Source of the DNA: Halalkalibacter oceani
GTDB lineage: Bacteria; Bacillota; Bacilli; Bacillales; Bacillaceae_D
DNA length: 64,000 bases
NCBI RefSeq assembly: GCF_040544555.1
Contig: NZ_JBEPKD010000002.1
Coordinates: forward strand, 186,001-250,000
Direction of reading: 5' to 3'
Shown: piece by piece, positions 53,006-61,972 of the stretch
Position numbering within the stretch: position 1 is the first letter of the stretch
Layout: each line of letters starts with the position of its first letter
The notes under the pieces: generated by a model
Database searches by the model: none
Told to the model about the DNA's origin: nothing
What the model saw: the letters and a program-made list of their open reading frames with translations, nothing else
Translations under genes and position numbers: made by a program

Positions 53006-54127
53006 CTAACGCGTATAGGCGCCGACATTTCCCTGATCGACCTGGCGATGCAAGGCCGCATTTAGGCCTGAGGCGATGACATTAGCCATATCTTCAATAA
53101 AGACATCAACTTCCTTCGGTGTCACCATTAAATTGTGTCCAAGCGGCGCCAATACTTCGCGAATGAGCTGACGCTTTTCCTCCTCCGGCAAAGTGCCGAC
53201 CATTCCCATTAACGTCCGGCGCTTTTCTTCTGCCGGCAAATCCTCTTCGGTCAGCTTTCTCGTTTCACCAAATGTCATGCCCGCCGGGGTCAGTGAACGC
53301 GAAGGCGCCTTACCTTCCTTCATTTCCCGGCCAAAATGCTTCAGCACATAGTCAATCGTGTCGCTCGTGATGGAAACCGCATCGACGACGGTCGGTATGC
53401 CAACGGCGATCACTGGAATACCGAGTGCATCCTTGCTCAATTCCTTCCGCTTATTGCCGACCCCGCTTCCGGGATGAATGCCGGTATCTGAAATTTGAAT
53501 CGTCGTATTGACCCGTTCAATCGAGCGGGCGGCAAGCGCATCAATCGCAATCACAAAATCCGGCTTTGTCTTTTCAATAATGCCGTAAATCATGTCACTC
53601 GTCTCAATTCCGGTAATCCCCATCACGCCCGGAACGATCGCGCTGACCGGACGGAAGCCTTCCTGCACCTGCTCCGGAGCAAGCTCAAATAAATGCCGGG
53701 TAATCAACAGATTTTCGACCGCCAGCGGCCCGAGGGCATCCGGTGTCACATTCCAGTTTCCAAGTCCGACGACGAGACATGTATCGGTTTCTTTAATGCC
53801 AATATCGGTCATAAAGGAATGAAACGCGTCGGCAAACACCCGCTCCATTTTTTCCTGAAGATCGGTATCCTTTCTTCGAATGCCCTGCGCTTCAAATGTC
53901 AAATAATGACCGGGCTTTTTGTTCATCCGCTTCGCCCCTACTTCGTCAACATGAACGTGAGTAAGCGTCACCCCTTCAATCGTTTCTTCCTTTATCTCTA
54001 CACCGCTGACTTCTTCGGCGGCGACGCTCTCCTGCTTTTTCTGTTCCTCCTCCAATACCATTTCCCGTGCTTCTACAGCTAAATCCGTCCGGACCTGATA
54101 GCGCTCCAAATTTAATTCGTCAGCCAT
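53006..54127 (-). CDS. gpr: GPR endopeptidase (spore SASP protease)
   Basis: Aspartic endopeptidase that degrades small acid-soluble spore proteins in germination. 373 aa. Family start ELNLERYQVRTDLAVEAREM, VGLGNWNVTPDALGP, VSAIVPGVMGITGIETSD, DFVIAIDALAARS, TGIHPGSGVGN. Made as a zymogen, with a long pro-region expected near residues 15-20. ATG at 54125-54127; GTG 9 nt earlier abuts the GAGGTGG site. Confidence 0.97.
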   Translation of the reverse strand: MADELNLERYQVRTDLAVEAREMVLEEEQKKQESVAAEEVSGVEIKEETIEGVTLTHVHVDEVGAKRMNKKPGHYLTFEAQGIRRKDTDLQEKMERVFADAFHSFMTDIGIKETDTCLVVGLGNWNVTPDALGPLAVENLLITRHLFELAPEQVQEGFRPVSAIVPGVMGITGIETSDMIYGIIEKTKPDFVIAIDALAARSIERVNTTIQISDTGIHPGSGVGNKRKELSKDALGIPVIAVGIPTVVDAVSITSDTIDYVLKHFGREMKEGKAPSRSLTPAGMTFGETRKLTEEDLPAEEKRRTLMGMVGTLPEEEKRQLIREVLAPLGHNLMVTPKEVDVFIEDMANVIASGLNAALHRQVDQGNVGAYTR

Positions 54128-54163
54128 CTTGACCACCTCACTTCGGAATAATTATCTCGCACG

Positions 54164-54194
54164 TGTAGTGTTTCCACTCCTGTTTTTTTCATTC
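54164..54194 (-). promoter_or_regulatory. Possible forespore (SigF/SigG) promoter of gpr
   Basis: Minus strand GAATGA (54189-54194), 18-bp spacer, CACTACA (54164-54170), close to the SigG pattern TGAATA / CATACTA. gpr is forespore-expressed in Bacillus. Confidence 0.35.
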
Positions 54195-54241
54195 TTCCGG
54201 AAATGGCGTCAAGAAAAAACCTTTCATCTCACTTTCCTCTA

Positions 54242-54270
54242 TTGCAATTACGGGCCATTTTTGATAGAAT
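54242..54270 (+). promoter_or_regulatory. SigA promoter of rpsT
   Basis: TTGCAA (54242-54247), 17-bp spacer, TAGAAT (54265-54270), 72 nt upstream of the rpsT start, diverging from gpr. Confidence 0.75.
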
Positions 54271-54342
54271 GCAATTTGTTGTATAAACGAAGCAAAGCCG
54301 TTCCTCATGAAGGAATTGATGATCGATCAGGAGGTGAAAGAT

Positions 54343-54612
54343 ATGCCAAATATTAAATCAGCGATCAAGCGTGTGAAAACAAACGATAAGCGTCGCGCTC
54401 ACAATGTAGCGATCAAATCTGCTCTTCGCACAGCTATCAAAAACTTTGAAGCAAAGGCTGCCGCAGGTGAAGTGGAAGCTGCAACTGCGCTATACTCAGA
54501 AGCTAGCAAAAAGCTTGATAAAGCAGCAAGCAAAGGACTTATTCATAAAAATGCTGCCTCTCGTCAAAAGTCCCGCTTAGCAAAGCAGCTTAACAGTGTT
54601 TCTGCATCATAA
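54343..54612 (+). CDS. rpsT: 30S ribosomal protein S20
   Basis: 89-aa S20, starting MPNIKSAIKRVKTNDKRR, with SKGLIHKNAASRQKSRLAK in the C-terminal half. ATG at 54343-54345 has AGGAGGTG upstream; the longer frame is ignored. Monocistronic on the plus strand, as in B. subtilis. Confidence 0.99.
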   Translation: MPNIKSAIKRVKTNDKRRAHNVAIKSALRTAIKNFEAKAAAGEVEAATALYSEASKKLDKAASKGLIHKNAASRQKSRLAKQLNSVSAS

Positions 54613-54685
54613 GAAAAACGCCTGAGGCGTTTTTTCTTAAAAGAGGGTGTTCCCAAAAGCGTTAGCTTTTCGGAACACCCTCTTT
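54613..54685. terminator. rpsT terminator and bidirectional rpsT/holA terminator
   Basis: First AAAAACGCCTGAGGCGTTTTTTC (54614-54637) just past the rpsT stop. Then a longer hairpin GAGGGTGTTCC ... GGAACACCCTC (54643-54681) with A- and T-runs at both sides, immediately after the holA stop on the minus strand. Confidence 0.88.
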
Positions 54686-54686
54686 T

Positions 54687-55715
54687 TCATGCATGCTGGA
54701 TCGAAGCGCTCGCCAGCTTTAACAGAAGCAGCTCTACTCCGAGCACCTTGTCCACCTTGCCGGATTTAATCGCGTAATCTGTATCGGCGCATTGCTTCAG
54801 CAAGGTTAACAGCTGCCGATCCTCGAAACGCCCGGCCTGTTGGCTGGCCAGCTTGACCACATATGGATGGAGCTTAAGCTGGGCCGCCATCTGCTTCTGC
54901 GAATAAGCGCGCCGCGTCAGCTCCTTCACCTGGTAATAAATTCTGAGCTGCCGCGCGATCAGCACAAGCAGCTTAAGCGGTTCTTCCTTTTTTTTCAGCA
55001 AATCATGGTATAAAAGCAGAGCTTCATGCGCTTGCTGCTTCACCGCCAGATCAAGCAGGGCAAAGACATCCTGCTCGAGCGACCGGGCGACGAGCAGCGC
55101 GACGACATCCTCGTCGACCTGGCCGTTCTCCCCGACATATAAAGCGAGCTTCTCGATTTCCGAGGCGAGCAGCAGAAGCTGTGGGCCGACCCGCTCTAAC
55201 AGATGCTCTTTTCCCCGGCCGGAAAACTGAAATCCTTTTTCCCGCGCCTGATCTTCGAGCCATTCCTCGGTCATTTTCGCGTCGAAAGGTGCACAGTCAA
55301 CGACCGCCGCATGCTCTTTTAACGCTTTTGTGATTTTTTTTCGTTCATCAAGCTTCTCATATGGACTGACGAGGAGGAGGATCGATTCCGGCAAAGGTGA
55401 GGTGAGATAGCGCTCCAATCTGCTCAGATCATGCTCGATTTTCCCTTCCGGTTTCTGGCTCGTCACAAAAAAGAAATCCTGAACAATGACGATTTTCTTT
55501 CCGCCAAAAAACGGGAACGTTTCGGCTTCTTCTACCGCGAGCTCAAGCGGCGTATCGAGTAAGCTGTATGTAATGACGTTTTCCTGCTCCACCGCCGCTT
55601 TGGCGATCACCTGCTGGGTAATATCCTCCATTAAAAACGTTTGCGTGCCATGCAAAAAATACACACGGTCTATGCCGCCCTGCTCAAGCTTTTTTTTACT
55701 TTTAATGTATGACAT
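54687..55715 (-). CDS. holA: DNA polymerase III subunit delta
   Basis: Clamp loader subunit that opens the beta ring. 342 aa. Contains YFLHGTQTFLMEDI, the region ILLLVSPYEKLDERKKITKAL, LLASEIEKLALYVG, and the C-terminal FEDRQLLTLLKQCADTDYAIKSG. ATG at 55713-55715 follows AGGAAGG; the frame is open 9 codons earlier. Confidence 0.95.
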   Translation of the reverse strand: MSYIKSKKKLEQGGIDRVYFLHGTQTFLMEDITQQVIAKAAVEQENVITYSLLDTPLELAVEEAETFPFFGGKKIVIVQDFFFVTSQKPEGKIEHDLSRLERYLTSPLPESILLLVSPYEKLDERKKITKALKEHAAVVDCAPFDAKMTEEWLEDQAREKGFQFSGRGKEHLLERVGPQLLLLASEIEKLALYVGENGQVDEDVVALLVARSLEQDVFALLDLAVKQQAHEALLLYHDLLKKKEEPLKLLVLIARQLRIYYQVKELTRRAYSQKQMAAQLKLHPYVVKLASQQAGRFEDRQLLTLLKQCADTDYAIKSGKVDKVLGVELLLLKLASASIQHA

Positions 55716-55742
55716 GACGAACCTTCCTCTTTTTTCCTGCAT

Positions 55743-56162
55743 TTTCTTTCGGCCGTTCGGGTATGCTTACAGTATCTCCTGTTCTTCTAGCTTACCCAAG
55801 CTATGTCCAGAAAACAAGGGAAAGAAAGCGAACATAAGGGGTGGAGTCCCTCAGAACCACACCCCATTTATGATAAACGCCAAGCAGCAAGCTCCCGGGT
55901 GCGCCTGCCCTCGACGATAACCATAACCGCCTTCAGTTGTTATGATATCCTATTCCGGCGTAAACTATAGGTGACAACTCTTTACAATCAAGCCAGTCGA
56001 TTGTTCATAAAATAGTTGTTTTTTCCTTTTTCCCCTTACAGCGCTTGCCGCGAAGCTCCGCTTTCAGGAATCAACGTGGACAGCCGGCGGTGTTCCGCTT
56101 TTCCGTCTAGCTTTTTAAAGGCTCATCCCGTATACTATAGGTTGAACAAGGAGGGGTGCCAG
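55743..56162. other. Gap between holA and yqzM
   Basis: About 420 nt without a gene. The one clear signal is a TATACT -10 box (56131-56136) 27 nt before yqzM; its -35 is weak. No known RNA or repeat was seen. Confidence 0.4.
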
Positions 56163-56300
56163 ATGAATCATTTTGAAAAAGACGTACAAAGCAAACGTAA
56201 TGATGCGATTGATTCTGGTGTGGCCTTTGTCGCCTCTTTCGGTTTCTTTGCACTACTTTTTATCATTGCTAATCTCGTCGATGTATTTAGTGCATTTTAA
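56163..56300 (+). CDS. yqzM: YqzM family small membrane protein
   Basis: 45-aa protein, MNHFEKDVQSKRNDAIDSGV then a membrane span (FVASFGFFALLFIIANLV). This is the pattern and position of YqzM between holA and comEC in Bacillus. ATG at 56163 has GGAGGGG upstream. Function unknown. Confidence 0.88.
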   Translation: MNHFEKDVQSKRNDAIDSGVAFVASFGFFALLFIIANLVDVFSAF

Positions 56301-56328
56301 AAAAACCAAAGTGAGGCCACCAGGCCAA

Positions 56329-56378
56329 AAAGAGCTGATTTCCACTTCATGTGTGAATCGGCTTCTTTTTTTTGAAAA
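56329..56378 (+). terminator. Terminator of yqzM
   Basis: GAGCTGATT ... AATCGGCTTC stem with G-U pairs and a run of eight T, 30 nt past the yqzM stop. Confidence 0.6.
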
Positions 56379-56448
56379 ACATGGTTGAGAAGAAACGATA
56401 CGGAGACCAACCAGGGCTTTTGGCGATACGCTTGGCCTTCCTCCGCTT

Positions 56449-58779
56449 CTACGGAAGGTCTTTAGGCGTTTTTCGCGCCCGGGTTACCTTTATTTGTCCA
56501 TCCTTTAGTTCGAGCCGGACAGCTCCCTGGTTACTTTGCCATACCCCGACATGATGGGTCGCCAAACGTGTCAGCACTTCGGGATGCGGATGGCCGAAAC
56601 GATTGTTGCGTCCGGCAGAAATGAACGCCGCTTTTGGCTTAAGCTGATCGACAAACGCTTCCGTCGTCGAGGTTCTGCTCCCATGATGACCGACTTTTAA
56701 AATATCGGCCTTCAGCTCCGGGTACGCCGCAAGCAGGCGACGCTCCCCGCCCTCCTCAAGATCACCGGTAAAGAGAAACGAAACACCCTCGATTTCCGCG
56801 TACAGCACAATCGACCGTTCATTGACGTTCGGATCAGCAGCCGCTTGTTCGTCCGGCGCTAAAATGACAAAGCGATTCTCGCCGACCGCCCAGCTCTCTC
56901 CTTTCCCGACAACGCGAATCGGCGCCTGGCGCTGCAACGCAGTCAAAATCTCCCTTTCATGCTCTTCAATGTCCGCACTGCTGTAAAGCACTTCCTTGAT
57001 GCTGACCGCCTCATTCAATGCCAAGGCCCCGCCAATGTGGTCGAGGTGACCATGCGATAAAATGAGACGGTCGATTTGGCGAATACCGCGTGCTTTTAAT
57101 TCAGGAACGACAATATCAGCTCCTACATCAAATGGCCGACGACGTCGACACCATTCATCATCAAAATAAGTGACCGTCCCGCCCGTATCAAGCAGATACA
57201 CCTCCTTCCGATAAGGCAATTCAAGCAAAAAGCTGTCTCCCTGTCCGACATCAAGCATCGTCACCTTTGCCCGGCCATCGAAATACGGGGCAAGTATTTG
57301 GACAGCCAGCAGGATACCAAGAACGCACACCGGCATCCGCCACCAGCCCGTCTTGCCCCGCTCCCAGGCAAGACAGCCATAGAGAAGCACTCCGTAGAAA
57401 ACGATAACGAACGAAAACGACGGTTTCCCGGTAATGATCATCGTCCAGCGCTGCTGGGCCAATTCAACTAAGCCGGAATGCGCGAGGTTCACTCCCCATT
57501 CCAACAGAGCGAGGCAAATATTCATAGATGCCGGGAGCCAAAGTGAGAGAAAAAAGCCAAGAAAAACGAGCGGCAGGACGCAAAACGAAATAAAGGGGAC
57601 ATAGAACAAGTTAACGAGTATGCTGATCCAGGAAATTTCGTAAAAATGGAAAAGAAGAAGAGGCATAGCGATTAGCTGTGATAAAGTCGTTATGCTGAGG
57701 AGCTGGGCAAGCGGATGATCATAACGACGCTGAATCAGGGGAGCTGATAGAAGCAGGGCAAACGTGATAAGAAAAGACAGCTGAAAGCCAAGCTGAAACA
57801 GGGCTGCCGGCTGGATCAGAAGATAGATCATATAAACCGCCGCTACCGCTGCCAAAGGAGGCATCCTGAGCTTGAAACGCAAGCAGACGAGAACGATCAT
57901 CGTCATGCAGGAAGCCCGAATGACAGAAGGGGCCGCACCGGCGACAATCATGTAAAGCGGGAGGAAACAAAACAGCACGTCAAAGGCCCGTTCACGGGTG
58001 ATCCCGAAACGAATCAATCCGTAAAAGCCCGCTGCTGTGATGAGACCGACATGCAAGCCGGAGATCGCCAAAAGATGAATAACCCCCAGCTGCTGATAAG
58101 CATGGAGAATATCCTCATCAATTAACAGCCGCTCGCCGAATAAAAGAGCAACCATGATGCCGGCCAGCTCTGGAGAAACGGTTTCCTCCATCGCGTCCAT
58201 CTGTGTCTGCCGCCAGCGCTGGAGCATCGTTCTGACCGTCGTGCCTGTCTGATGACAGTCGATTCCTCCTTGTTGGGCGCGGACAATCCAATAAATATGC
58301 TGTTGTTCCATCAAATATTGTCGGTAATCAAATTGGGCAAAATTTGTTGGGGGTAGGGGGCTGGTGAGGGTGCCGTTGATCACACATTGATCACCGGGAG
58401 AAAAGCGTTTAAAGAAGCGTTGTTCGCTTTCGCTTGTCAGATAGGCCTGGACGAGAAGCTTTTCACCAGAAGAGGCTTTTACCCGCATCGTCAAACGGTC
58501 ACCATCGACAACGGGAATATCGGAGATCGTCGCCAGGAGTGTCTGATTGCCGGCCGTATGAACCGTTTCGTGGCGTTCAAGTTCACTAAGCCCGATGAGA
58601 TAATAAAAGATAAAAACTGCCGCCACGCTGAGGAACAGCAGACGAAACCTCGTTCGCTGCCGGCATACAAAGAAAAGAAAGACGACTGTAAAGAGGCAGT
58701 ATGCAAAACTTGGACCGCGTAAAGCTAAAATAAGGCCCAATGACGCCGCAATGGCGAAGAAAGGAAGCAACCTCGTCAA
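56449..58779 (-). CDS. comEC: ComEC DNA uptake channel
   Basis: Membrane channel for single-stranded DNA uptake in competence. 776 aa. N-terminal spans and an OB-fold-like outer domain, the Competence core (GIMVALLFGERLLIDE, AISGLHVGLITAAGFYG), and a C-terminal metallo-beta-lactamase-like domain (TMLDVGQGDSFLLE, LILSHGHLDHIGGA, LKVGHHGSRTSTTEAFV) that may cut the non-entering strand. TTG start at 58777-58779 behind GGAGGTG. Confidence 0.96.
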   Translation of the reverse strand: MTRLLPFFAIAASLGLILALRGPSFAYCLFTVVFLFFVCRQRTRFRLLFLSVAAVFIFYYLIGLSELERHETVHTAGNQTLLATISDIPVVDGDRLTMRVKASSGEKLLVQAYLTSESEQRFFKRFSPGDQCVINGTLTSPLPPTNFAQFDYRQYLMEQQHIYWIVRAQQGGIDCHQTGTTVRTMLQRWRQTQMDAMEETVSPELAGIMVALLFGERLLIDEDILHAYQQLGVIHLLAISGLHVGLITAAGFYGLIRFGITRERAFDVLFCFLPLYMIVAGAAPSVIRASCMTMIVLVCLRFKLRMPPLAAVAAVYMIYLLIQPAALFQLGFQLSFLITFALLLSAPLIQRRYDHPLAQLLSITTLSQLIAMPLLLFHFYEISWISILVNLFYVPFISFCVLPLVFLGFFLSLWLPASMNICLALLEWGVNLAHSGLVELAQQRWTMIITGKPSFSFVIVFYGVLLYGCLAWERGKTGWWRMPVCVLGILLAVQILAPYFDGRAKVTMLDVGQGDSFLLELPYRKEVYLLDTGGTVTYFDDEWCRRRRPFDVGADIVVPELKARGIRQIDRLILSHGHLDHIGGALALNEAVSIKEVLYSSADIEEHEREILTALQRQAPIRVVGKGESWAVGENRFVILAPDEQAAADPNVNERSIVLYAEIEGVSFLFTGDLEEGGERRLLAAYPELKADILKVGHHGSRTSTTEAFVDQLKPKAAFISAGRNNRFGHPHPEVLTRLATHHVGVWQSNQGAVRLELKDGQIKVTRARKTPKDLP

Positions 58780-58809
58780 AGACTCACCTCCCTGCTTCCC
58801 TTTGCCTCA

Positions 58810-59370
58810 TCAGGAAAAGAGCTTGTCAGCCTCGGCTTGGAGCCTTTGCAATTCCTCTTCGTCAGCTCCTGCCTGCTTCAGGCGTTCAAGCAGCCCTGTG
58901 GCAAAGGCTTTTTTTTGAAGCTGCTCCTGCTCATTATAAAGATTATGATAAGGAACTTGCACAACGGTCACACCCGCTTCGGCGAACATATCGATCGCGT
59001 ATGGATGGTTTTTGTAGTCTTCGGCATAATAGACCGTTTTGATCCCGGCTTGGATAAGCGCTTTCGAACAATGAACACACGGGAAATGCGTCACATAAAT
59101 TTCCGCGCCGTTTGTCGGTACGCCAAACTTGGCACATTGCAGCAGCGCATTAATTTCGGCATGGACCGTGCGAATACAATGATTATCAACGACATAACAG
59201 CCTTCATCAATGCAGTGCGCGCCACCAGTCACAGAACCATTGTAGCCGCCGGCGATAATCCGTTTTTCCCGCACAATGGTCGCACCGACCATTAAACGCG
59301 TGCATGTGCTGCGCAAAGCGAGCAAATGACTTTGCGCCATAAAATACTGATCCCAGGAAATTCTCTCCAC
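58810..59370 (-). CDS. comEB: ComE operon protein 2 (dCMP deaminase-like)
   Basis: 186-aa dCMP deaminase family protein. Zinc site VHAEINALLQC (HAE) and PCVHCSK (PCxxC), start MERISWDQYFMAQSHLLALRS, which also fixes the GTG start at 59368-59370 (GAGGAG at 8 nt). In B. subtilis comEB is dispensable for transformation. Here it lies right before comEC but is separated from comEA by a metY-type gene. Confidence 0.96.
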   Translation of the reverse strand: MERISWDQYFMAQSHLLALRSTCTRLMVGATIVREKRIIAGGYNGSVTGGAHCIDEGCYVVDNHCIRTVHAEINALLQCAKFGVPTNGAEIYVTHFPCVHCSKALIQAGIKTVYYAEDYKNHPYAIDMFAEAGVTVVQVPYHNLYNEQEQLQKKAFATGLLERLKQAGADEEELQRLQAEADKLFS

Positions 59371-59397
59371 TTCATACACTCCTCTTTCTGTTTGAAA

Positions 59398-59432
59398 GGA
59401 GTTGTCCCAAAAGGACCTCTCGGGGCAACTCC
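59398..59432 (-). terminator. Terminator of the metY-type gene
   Basis: Stem GGAGTTGCCCC ... GGGACAACTCC (minus strand) just past the metY-type stop, followed by TTTC; on the plus strand it is followed by GTTTTT. Confidence 0.7.
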
Positions 59433-59449
59433 GTTTTTACCGCGGAAGC

Positions 59450-60739
59450 CTAGGCCTGGCTTTTCTGCAAAGCCTGCTCCAAGTCGGCGATAATATCCTG
59501 AATTCCTTCAATCCCAATCGAGAGCCGGATAAGCTCCGGTGAAACTCCTGCCGCTCTTTGGTCGGCTTCACTTAATTGCTGATGGGTCGTGCTCGCCGGA
59601 TGAATGACCAATGATTTTGCATCGCCGACGTTTGCTACATGTGAAAACATCTCCAAAGCATTAATAAATTGTTTGCCTTCTTCCAGGCCGCCTTTAATGC
59701 CAAACGTTAAAATCGCGCCCTTGCCTTTTGGAAGATAGCGTTCCGCGCTTTGATAGGAACGGTGAGAGGAAAGTCCGGCATACGAGACCCATTCCACTAA
59801 TTCATGCTTATCCAAATATTCTGCCACACTCTGCGCGTTTTCGCAATGACGTTCCATCCGCAAATGCAGTGTCTCCAGCCCTTGCAGCATCAGGAACGCG
59901 TTCATTGGCGCGATTGCCGGACCAAGATCCCTCAACAGCTGAACGCGTGCTTTAATAATATAAGCGAGCGGGCCGAGCGCTTCTGTATAGACAAGACCGT
60001 GATAGCTTGGATCCGGCTCTGTCAAGCCCGGGAATTTGCCATTATTCCAGTCAAACTTGCCACTGTCAACAATGATCCCCCCGATCGACGTCCCGTGCCC
60101 TCCGATAAATTTCGTCGCTGAATGAACGACAATATCCGCCCCATGTTCAATCGGCCGGCAAAGCGCCGGCGTGACAAACGTCGCGTCAACCATCAACGGC
60201 AGATTATGACGATGGGCGACTTCAGCAACGGCTGCGATGTCAAGCACATCCCCGTTCGGATTGCCGATTACTTCGGCGAAGACTACTTTTGTTTTTTCAT
60301 TGATGGCTTCCTCGAAAGCCTCCGGCTTCATTCCGTCCACAAGGCGGACGGTGATGCCAATTTTTTTAAACGTGTGGACAAATAGATTGTACGTCCCTCC
60401 ATAAAGCGAGCTTGAAGCGACAATCTCATCCCCCGCTTCACAGATGTTCAAAATCGCCAGGTGGATCGCCGAGCTGCCACTCGCTGTCGCCAGTGCCCCA
60501 ATTCCTCCTTCAAGCTCGGCCATCCGCTTTTCAAAGACATCCTGTGTCGGATTCATAATTCGCGTGTAAATATTGCCGAACTCTTTTAAAGCGAACAGGT
60601 CGGCGGCATGCTCTGTATCTTTAAACCCGTAAGACGTCGTTTGATAAATCGGCACCGCTCTTGCCTGCGTGGCTGAATCCACTCCTTGCCCTCCATGAAC
60701 AGCGATCGTCTCGATCGCCCAGCTTCTCTTTTCTGTCAT
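59450..60739 (-). CDS. O-acetylhomoserine sulfhydrylase-like (MetY type) PLP enzyme
   Basis: Cys/Met metabolism PLP-dependent enzyme, 429 aa, length and motifs of O-acetylhomoserine (thiol)-lyase: TTSYGFKDTEHAADLF, YTRIMNPTQDVFEKRMAELEGG, SSLYGGTYNLF, the PLP lysine in VHSATKFIGGHGTSIGG, and VIHPASTTHQQLSEADQ. Makes homocysteine from O-acetylhomoserine and sulfide. RBS GGAGGAG. A possible promoter (TTCAAC at 60803-60808, 16 bp, TAAAAT at 60781-60786) suggests own transcription. No T-box or SAM box seen. Confidence 0.93.
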   Translation of the reverse strand: MTEKRSWAIETIAVHGGQGVDSATQARAVPIYQTTSYGFKDTEHAADLFALKEFGNIYTRIMNPTQDVFEKRMAELEGGIGALATASGSSAIHLAILNICEAGDEIVASSSLYGGTYNLFVHTFKKIGITVRLVDGMKPEAFEEAINEKTKVVFAEVIGNPNGDVLDIAAVAEVAHRHNLPLMVDATFVTPALCRPIEHGADIVVHSATKFIGGHGTSIGGIIVDSGKFDWNNGKFPGLTEPDPSYHGLVYTEALGPLAYIIKARVQLLRDLGPAIAPMNAFLMLQGLETLHLRMERHCENAQSVAEYLDKHELVEWVSYAGLSSHRSYQSAERYLPKGKGAILTFGIKGGLEEGKQFINALEMFSHVANVGDAKSLVIHPASTTHQQLSEADQRAAGVSPELIRLSIGIEGIQDIIADLEQALQKSQA

Positions 60740-60814
60740 TTCTTTCTCCTCCCAATTAAACGGAATAATCGTACAGGCTTATTTTATCAGAATATTCTTT
60801 TAGTTGAAATGCTT

Positions 60815-61420
60815 TCATTTGACACTGATATGCTCTCGCAGCTGTTCAAGCGTCTTCGCCCCGATACCCGGCACATCAAGCAATTGCTCGACATCGCTGA
60901 ATCGTCCTTGTTCCTCGCGATAAGCGATAATCGCTTCCGCCTTCGCCGGGCCAATTCCCGGCAGCTGCTCGAGCTCCGTGGCGTCAGCCTGATTGATCGC
61001 GATTTTACCAGCCCGATCCGCTCCGTTACTTGTCGGCATCTCCTCCGTTTCCCCTTCTGTTGGAACATAAATCATCATTTCATCATAGATGCGTTCGGCC
61101 AAATTAAGCTGTTGCTCCGCCGCATCCTCCCGAAATCCTCCGGCGCGTTCGATCGCATCATAAACCCGGCTCTCTTCCTCAAGCTCATAAAGGCCGGGTG
61201 CCTGCACCGCTCCCTTTACATCAACGATAATCACCTGCTCCGCCGGCGTCTCTTCCTCTGCGGCTGCCTCATTCTCAACTTCAAATAAAAAATCATTACC
61301 CGCCTGGGCGACCTCATCTATTTGAGCGTTGCGAAAATGTTGAAAGAGGACTACACTTACTAAAAGAGCTACGACGCCGACAAGAGCAAGCTGTAGCCGA
61401 TTAGACTTTACTGTTTTCAC
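60815..61420 (-). CDS. comEA: Competence protein ComEA
   Basis: Membrane-anchored DNA receptor for transformation. 201 aa. One N-terminal span (LQLALVGVVALLVSVVLF), a SLBB-type domain (IIVDVKGAVQAPGLYELEEESRV) and a C-terminal helix-hairpin-helix pair (QLPGIGPAKAEAIIAYRE, LLDVPGIGAKTLEQLREHI). GTG at 61418-61420 has AGGAG at 8 nt; the frame is open earlier. Separated from comEB by the metY-type gene. Confidence 0.95.
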   Translation of the reverse strand: MKTVKSNRLQLALVGVVALLVSVVLFQHFRNAQIDEVAQAGNDFLFEVENEAAAEEETPAEQVIIVDVKGAVQAPGLYELEEESRVYDAIERAGGFREDAAEQQLNLAERIYDEMMIYVPTEGETEEMPTSNGADRAGKIAINQADATELEQLPGIGPAKAEAIIAYREEQGRFSDVEQLLDVPGIGAKTLEQLREHISVK

Positions 61421-61486
61421 GGGGATCACTCCTGTTCTAAAATCGGATTTTCGTTCGTGAGAATAAGCAACAAAGGAGAGAAAACA

Positions 61487-61744
61487 ATGGCAGTCCATTT
61501 ACAAATCAGCGAACAAGTGAAAAAACACCGGCACGCCCAACAGCAATTCCGGGAACTGGATGCAAAACGCGAACAAGCGATTGAATATGCGCTTGCTGAG
61601 GCGAAGGCGGGACAGGCGATCAACGTAATCGAAATCAATCGGATTACAAATGAAATGAACCAAATTGCGACGCGCTTTCACTTTCCTGTAAGAAAAACCG
61701 TCACAATCGACATGGTCAAGGACGTCATTCAGCGCAGCAAATAA
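61487..61744 (+). CDS. DUF2533-like small protein
   Basis: 85-aa charged, probably helical protein (AVHLQISEQVKKHRHAQQQFRELD, EINRITNEMNQIATRFHFP). It resembles the DUF2533 family of Bacillus; function unknown. ATG at 61487 has AAAGGAGA upstream. It diverges from comEA over 66 bp, and the hairpin of repeat copy F follows its stop. Confidence 0.65.
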   Translation: MAVHLQISEQVKKHRHAQQQFRELDAKREQAIEYALAEAKAGQAINVIEINRITNEMNQIATRFHFPVRKTVTIDMVKDVIQRSK

Positions 61745-61746
61745 GT

Positions 61747-61806
61747 TCAGGGGGCTGGGACAAAAGGTTGTTTTTTTACCTTTTGCCCAGCCCTTAGCAA
61801 TGAGCG
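61747..61806 (+). repeat. Intergenic structured repeat, 5' fragment (copy F)
   Basis: GGGGCTGGGACAAAAGG with the T loop and CCTTTTGCCCAGCCC, then TTAGCAATGAGCG. Only the first hairpin and its tail are kept; it starts 2 nt after the stop and is a good terminator. Nothing else was recognised up to 61972. Confidence 0.8.
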
Positions 61807-61972
61807 AAAAAGGAAGTGTTTCAGTAGCCTTGGAGAGAGTCGGTTTTTTACAACAGTCCTGTGGCAAATGCTGCCATTGCCACTATGAAAAAAGAGGCAT
61901 ATTGACGGTTGTTCTTTCATACACTTCGTCATAACGGTGTTCGTGTGAAAATGAATTGAAGGAGGGGGCATC

